Assembly (NCBI GenBank): GCA_013350335.1
Contig: CM023540.1
Location: forward strand, 17,985,828 to 18,049,827
Direction of reading: 5' to 3'
Origin: Chimonanthus salicifolius
Lineage: Eukaryota > Streptophyta > Magnoliopsida > Laurales > Calycanthaceae
DNA length: 64,000 bases
This document shows, piece by piece, positions 60,001 to 64,000 of this stretch. The translations under genes were made by a program, and so were the position numbers. The notes under the pieces are model-generated. The model saw only the letters and a list, made by a program, of their open reading frames with translations. It made no database searches and was not told where the DNA came from. Position 1 is the stretch's first letter. Each line of letters starts with the position of its first letter.

Positions 60001-63000
60001 CCACTCAACTCAAAAACATGTCGAGTCGAGTCCACTCAGAATGACTTGTTCGAGCGTTTCCAAGCTTTTAAACCTCTACAATTGAAATCTTACGATACAC
60101 AATTCGTATCTTACGAGTTATACGAAATAGTAAGAGAAACGATTCGTATCTATTAACAAATCTAACAATTTATATAAATAATAAAATTATGGGGTTATTA
60201 GGAGTGTGAAAACATGAAGCATTTTGTTCTAATGGTTTTTAAAGCTTGAGTTGATGGACATTTAAGACATTTCGATTTTTTAAGGGCTTTTTTGTTCATT
60301 ATTGACTTTTCACAATATAAGTGATTATATAATGGTCTTATACTTTTGGAAATTGGAGCATTAAAATTTGAGCTCCAATGAACTAATTATATAATATTCA
60401 CTTAATAATAAAAGAAAGTTGTTGCTCAAATTATTACATTTTAGATATATTCTACGTTATTTCATAATATTAAATATTTTCGAGGAAAAACACTTATGAA
60501 TCTTACGATTCTATAATTCACGATACACGATTTATGGTTCAAGATATATAACGATTTTACAATACAATTCAATTTTCACAACACTATGGCTACAATACTG
60601 ACCAATGGATTGTTGGGGGATCCTTATCAAAATTTAAATATATGCAAGAAAAATGCTTAAGAAAAAAAAAAGTATAGCTAGAATATATGAAAATGACTAA
60701 TGGGCACAAGAACAGCATGAAGAATCAAAGGAAGCTCGACCACACAACAAAGAGACGTTGAGAGCTAGACTAGAAATGAGAGAGAAAGATAACATGTCTT
60801 TTCTCTAACAAAGAAATAAGCATAAACAGATAAAATAAATAAAAGCAGGAACACTGAGCAGAAGTACTGGACATAGCTATGTTCCAGGCATACCAATATG
60901 ATTACTGTATCATCTGCAATGCACCTTCAAACCATGGACATAGTGATAAAAAGATAAGGCCTACAGTGCACATAGATACAGATGCAGTACTAAAACTAAA
61001 AATAAGATAAATAAAAAATACATGAACCAGATATTTAAAAGTTTACCTGGATATAATTGAAACCATAAAAGGCACCATTCCCCATCTGGAACTGAGACCT
61101 GAAATCCTTACCCTGCACAAATAAACGCAAAGCAAATCCATATATTAAAGAACAGAATACAATGTACAATAAAGTCACAAGATGCTCTCAAACTATTAAT
61201 AGAGTTTTTATTTCCAATTGATCACAAACTATTTATAGATACAAATCATATTTGCAGCTATTTTGTGTAAACCTGAGTTTTCAGGAGTTCTATTTGTTTA
61301 CACATATTGCAATATGCACATGTGTGTGTTCTATTTGCATGCTTGGGTTTTTGGAGTTCTTTTTTTTCAAGTTCTATTTGCATACACATATTTGTGCAGT
61401 CTCTTATTTTCTCAGTTCTTACATTCTGTTTCTTTTATAATTCACTAGTTGAAGATTGCATTTCACACGTTTGACGTTTAAAGAAAAAACTACAAGCATT
61501 TAATTCCTAAAAATTTTGATCAACAAAGATGTAACGACCCAACTCCCCCAGCAAAATATTGTCCACTTTGGGCCCACCTAACCCACACAGTTTTGAATTT
61601 AGGCCTGGCTCACTTTCAGACCCAAAAGGCCTCTTGCTTGGAGAGAGAGGTTCCGCTCTCCACATCCCCATCCTGGGAGTGTTGGAAGGAGTCCCACATC
61701 GCCCAAGGAGGGGATGTGGGGAGGAGATATATGAGGGGAGAGCCCCTGCTTCCAGCAAGAGGCCTTTTGCGCCTGGTCAGGCGGGCCAAGTCCAATTGAA
61801 AAATCGTGCAGCTCAGGTGGGCCCAAAGCAGACAATATCTTGCTGGGGGAGTCGGGTAAAATGTAGTAATCAAAATCACCTCGATTTTATCAATGAAGTT
61901 GCACTTTTAAGCTCTCCAAATTTTGATTACTACATTTTACCTTTTAATCCCTAGGCCAATGAGTCAAGTTTTCAAGATCTTATCCAAACACTAGGGTTTT
62001 AATCTACCAAGAATTGACAAACTTTTATAATAGTAGTCAAATGTCAGGATTTAATCAACCAGGATCTGAGTAGATTTACTCTTGCTTCCTTTTTTCAAAA
62101 TCTCTTAGATTATAATCTCCTAATTGCTAAACACACCCCCAGTACACTATTATCACTAATCAGATATAACTGAACATCAGTATGTGTCCAACAACCTTTA
62201 ATATGTAGAGAACAAAAATTTCAATCTCCTAAAAATCAAAGATCTCAATATAGGCATTTGGCAAGCAATAAATTAGTTGCAAAATATGTTAAAAGTGAAG
62301 TTTGCATCGTGGGACCATATAAAGAGATCTTCTTCACATCAGGTTGTCTTTATCACTAAGAGGCCACTCTTGTCTCCACAAACCCTCTCCGCTCCAACAA
62401 CAACCAATCACCGTCTCCTCAAATGACAGGTAAACATCAATATTTTCAGAGTGGATTTTAAGCTCTCCCGCCCCGCTTCCCCCTCCCCGCCACAACGAAA
62501 CCCCCTTTCGGAAAAGAGGATTCCATGAAAATAGCCCTTTAAATAAGAAAATCTACTTATTGCAATCCTACAATTTTTGCAAACATGCAAAAATGAAATG
62601 AGAAGTTGAAAACCACATTTTTGGAAAAACTACCTTACTTTTTGTGTAAATGCCATTTTTCATTGTAAAACATATTTTTAATGAAAAACACAAACTGTGC
62701 TTACCAGTTCTTTTCTAATAGAATTCAAGGTGTAAAAGGTTCCACTAGATGCCTCTATGATGAGGGTAGAGACATACGTCTCAGATAGAAGGTCTAGTAA
62801 AATCATATAAAATCTATCTCAAGTGTGCCAAATGTCACAACAGATTTTAGCAGTCAATTCAAGTGTAACATCTTAATGGGCTTACCATTGGCTGACTGGA
62901 AAATGAAACTACTTTATAGTTGTATACTTCAGACTAGATGATGCAGTTAACCAAAATGACATTCTGTAGGAGAAATCTATCAACATTAAACCTTTGTTTT

Positions 63001-63570
63001 ACAAGTGGTAAATTTTCGTGGAAGGAAAACTAACATACGGAACAATAGGCCCTAACAAGAACTGCAATAAGCATTAATGGATATGAATGGTAATAAGAGA
63101 TGATCTCTGTCATCATCGAACCCATATTCTTAAGTATAATTATTAAAAAAATGACAACAGTGAAATGATGAAGATCAACAAAATATCTAATAAGAATATG
63201 TGTCCCATACCAGAATATTTCCAACCAGTTACGAAAATAAAGGATCCCAATCATGCATTGGGAAACATGACTACATTTCAAACAATATGGGCACTTCCAC
63301 AATATTAAAATCATTATAAAGAAAAGGAGATATTAACCTTGTAATCAAAGTTGAATGTGCCCTGGGAGAAATGAGGTTCATTTTGAATCTGGGAGAAAGA
63401 AACATATACATTAAATCAATATTTAATAAAGAAAAATAAAATTGACATTTGTCCTTCCAATAGAAAACAAATACCTGGGCATTGATTTTCAGGGTAAGGC
63501 TTTCAGTCAAATCACACTTTACTCTAGCGTTAAGCCTGCCATCAGTCAATACCCTCCCAACCAGCATCAA
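51081..63570 (-). CDS. TOM40: TOM40, mitochondrial outer-membrane protein import channel (5' end beyond window)
   Basis: Eight exons, all GT-AG: 63570-63475, 63388-63338, 61112-61047, 55327-55226, 53979-53911, 53797-53714, 52032-51937 and 51137-51081 (32, 17, 22, 34, 23, 28, 32 and 18 codons, then TAG). They encode the C-terminal 206 residues; about 100 N-terminal residues must lie past 64000, because the first visible exon opens after a TTTACAG acceptor. Diagnostic strings are [89 protein letters not shown] and [14 protein letters not shown]40 is a Porin_3 beta-barrel that forms the pore of the TOM complex in the mitochondrial outer membrane and passes nearly all imported precursors. The C-terminal strand KFGFGMTL fits the beta-signal (polar-x-Gly-x-x-hydrophobic-x-hydrophobic) used by the SAM complex. 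Every visible intron is phase 0. I see no stop or frameshift in the exons, so the gene looks functional despite repeat-filled introns. Confidence 0.96.
52033..53713 (-). other. TOM40 intron (1.7 kb), nothing recognised
   Basis: It starts GTGTGAGC-type sequence after other exons of the gene; here it lies between exons ending at 53714 and starting at 52032. No repeat boundary or nested gene that I can support. Confidence 0.6.
54147..54175. repeat. TG/AG compound microsatellite
   Basis: A TG run followed directly by an AG run inside a TOM40 intron. Confidence 0.85.
54651..54731. repeat. Poly-C, CCCT and CCCA tract in a TOM40 intron (G-rich in the transcript)
   Basis: A C run of about 20 is followed by seven or so CCCT units, nine Cs and CCCA units. 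TOM40 is read from the minus strand, so the intron RNA carries many G runs of three or more with one-base spacers, a G-quadruplex-prone pattern. Confidence 0.9.
54936..55174 (+). mobile_element. Full-length tRNA-derived SINE, family 1, in a TOM40 intron
   Basis: AAGTACAAATGGCA flanks it at 54936-54949 and 55161-55174. The tRNA-like head TGGGTGTAGCTCAATTGG (A box) starts at 54980, and GCGGGTTCGAGTCC (B box) lies near 55029. The family tail GGTTTTAGGATTGTGTCTG and a poly-A run follow. A second, partial head (GAGTGTAGCTCATACCCAC) precedes the A box, and CTCCC..CTTC.. is partly duplicated inside the head. The orientation is antisense to TOM40. Confidence 0.85.
56148..56425 (-). repeat. 3' LTR of the copia element
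   Basis: 278 bp. On the minus strand it starts TGTTGTGGGACCCACTAGAC immediately after the polypurine tract at 56426-56438. It aligns with 59525-59826 except for a deletion near its end; by eye about one base in ten differs. No target duplication matches the other flank. Confidence 0.85.
56408..59420 (-). pseudogene. Broken copia pol: protease, integrase, reverse transcriptase, RNase H
   Basis: Domain order on the minus strand: protease region with [17 protein letters not shown] (about 59240-59190); GAG-pre-integrase HCRLGHLSD with a CEHCQYGRH zinc-site half near 58990-58890; integrase core with [20 protein letters not shown] and SDNRG (58840-58610) and the catalytic Glu region VAEWKNRHL near 58530; reverse transcriptase [17 protein letters not shown] (about 57720) and SIDD where YVDD is usual (about 57330); RNase H pieces down to 56430 with HIEIDCHF and QLADMLT. 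The reading frame shifts repeatedly and has stops. Placing integrase before reverse transcriptase makes it copia, not gypsy. Confidence 0.9.
59515..59524 (-). other. tRNA primer-binding site of the copia element
   Basis: Minus-strand TGGTATCAGC begins immediately after the 5' LTR, matching the first nine bases of the site for initiator-Met tRNA (TGGTATCAGAGC). Confidence 0.8.
59525..59826 (-). repeat. 5' LTR of the copia element
   Basis: 302 bp, ending ...CAACA on the minus strand next to the primer site. Its first bases read TATTGTGGG, so the canonical TG has become TA. Confidence 0.85.
61532..61857. mobile_element. 325-bp palindromic repeat element in a TOM40 intron
   Basis: The left arm starts TAACGACCCAACTCCCCCAG; the right arm inverted reads ACCCGACTCCCCCAGCAAG. 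Complementarity runs through ATATTGTC..CTTTGGGCCCACC, AGGCCTCTTGC and CTCTCCACATCCCC to a centre near 61690-61700. The TGTAAC...TATTGTCC head with GGGCCCAAAGC.GACAATATC tail is a layout I associate with a repeat type widespread in plants, also seen here at 45323. It is classed as a mobile element by inference; no duplication was fixed. Confidence 0.75.
61856..61940. repeat. 85-bp hairpin with perfect 21-bp arms
   Basis: GTAAAATGTAGTAATCAAAA plus one T (61856-61876) is the exact reverse complement of 61920-61940. It abuts the larger palindrome. It may be a very small MITE. Confidence 0.8.
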
Positions 63571-64000
63571 CTGTAAATAAATAAATGAATAAAAGTACAC
63601 ATCAGAGACACCATACTTAAAAGATATACAAGGGCAAAAGGGGAAAGAAGGACAATATTTCTGAAGTGCTGGAGTACAGCACTTTTCTCCCACTCCCCGC
63701 CTCCCTCCCCCCAGACATTAATGGCTCCACATTCATCCACATTGAAGTAGGTCATCTAGTAGGCCCTAACTTGGATGGATTATAGCTTCAAAATCACTTA
63801 AATCAAGCAATCCTAATAACCACTTAATTAGGCAACTGTTGAGGAAGTGTAAGATATAATCAAGTTGAGAGAGAACGATCGTGCAAATGTAATTTTTTCA
63901 GTAATACCCTATCATAGAACCCACTGGTTGAATGGTTCAGATCAAATACATGTGTAACACGTGTAGATAGTCACTGATGACTTCAGGAAAAACAAACAAC
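63571..64000 (-). other. Part of a TOM40 intron at the window edge
   Basis: Sequence upstream of the first visible exon. I found no match to the N-terminal TOM40 region (the conserved AHYEFGA segment), so the intron is at least 430 bp and the missing exons lie beyond the edge. Confidence 0.6.

Larger units (their letters stand above)
55328..61046 (-). other. Expanded TOM40 intron (5.7 kb)
   Basis: It lies between exons 61112-61047 and 55327-55226. Its largest content is the copia element at 56148-59826. 55328-56147 and 59827-61046 hold no recognisable gene; 60,080-60,595 contains repeated cttacgattc/gatacgaatt words without clear boundaries, and 59,900-60,060 has iterated actcggctc/gagtcgag words. 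Confidence 0.7.
61113..63337 (-). other. TOM40 intron (2.2 kb) carrying two palindromes
   Basis: Apart from the palindromes at 61532-61857 and 61856-61940, nothing is recognised. Both strands show open frames inside the larger palindrome only because it is GC-rich and self-complementary. Confidence 0.7.

Noticed and set aside
61507..61954. Overlapping open frames on both strands (131, 87, 83, 78 and 68 codons)
   Set aside because: They arise because the region is a GC-rich palindrome. The peptides on the two strands mirror each other and have no domain.

Overview
The window is nuclear DNA from a flowering plant. The evidence is AT-rich sequence, GT-AG introns up to several kilobases, a GPI-anchored nsLTP/xylogen-type gene, a TOM40 gene of plant type, a decayed Ty1/copia element, tRNA-derived SINEs, a LINE tail and many small hAT-type elements. 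The species cannot be named from sequence alone.

Genes. Only two protein-coding genes can be supported, both on the minus strand. (1) A three-exon GPI-anchored lipid-transfer (xylogen-like) protein, 42776 down to 37534, complete at 220 codons plus stop, with a 3.9-kb second intron. (2) The 3' two thirds of TOM40, the mitochondrial outer-membrane import channel: eight exons from 63570 down to 51081 encode 206 residues, and the N-terminal exons lie beyond the right edge. All visible TOM40 introns are phase 0. One of them (55328-61046) has been swollen to 5.7 kb, largely by a gag-less copia element.

Layout. 1-500 is a GA/CT-rich tract with a G-box, possibly the promoter or leader of a gene off the left edge. 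500-37,500 has no supportable host gene; it holds MITEs, SINEs, a LINE remnant, LTR fragments, two hAT-like elements with 8-bp target duplications, and a three-unit tandem repeat. 37,534-42,930 is the lipid-transfer gene with its promoter. 43,000-50,000 is repeat-rich intergenic DNA. 51,081-64,000 is TOM40, whose introns carry a SINE, a poly-C/CCCT tract, the copia element and a 325-bp palindrome.

Main pattern. Many insertions can be read as dated layers because target-site duplications survive. The most distinctive is a dispersed MITE family (at least six copies plus a fragment) whose interior is degenerate iterations of TATCGGCCGATA. Several copies have recognisable CAGGGGTATAAATC-like ends and 8-bp duplications, which places the family in the hAT superfamily. 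I do not recognise it as a named family. One copy sits in the tail of a LINE, a hAT-like element splits a SINE, and a probable solo LTR splits another SINE. I found no CRISPR, rRNA, genuine tRNA gene or biosynthetic cluster.
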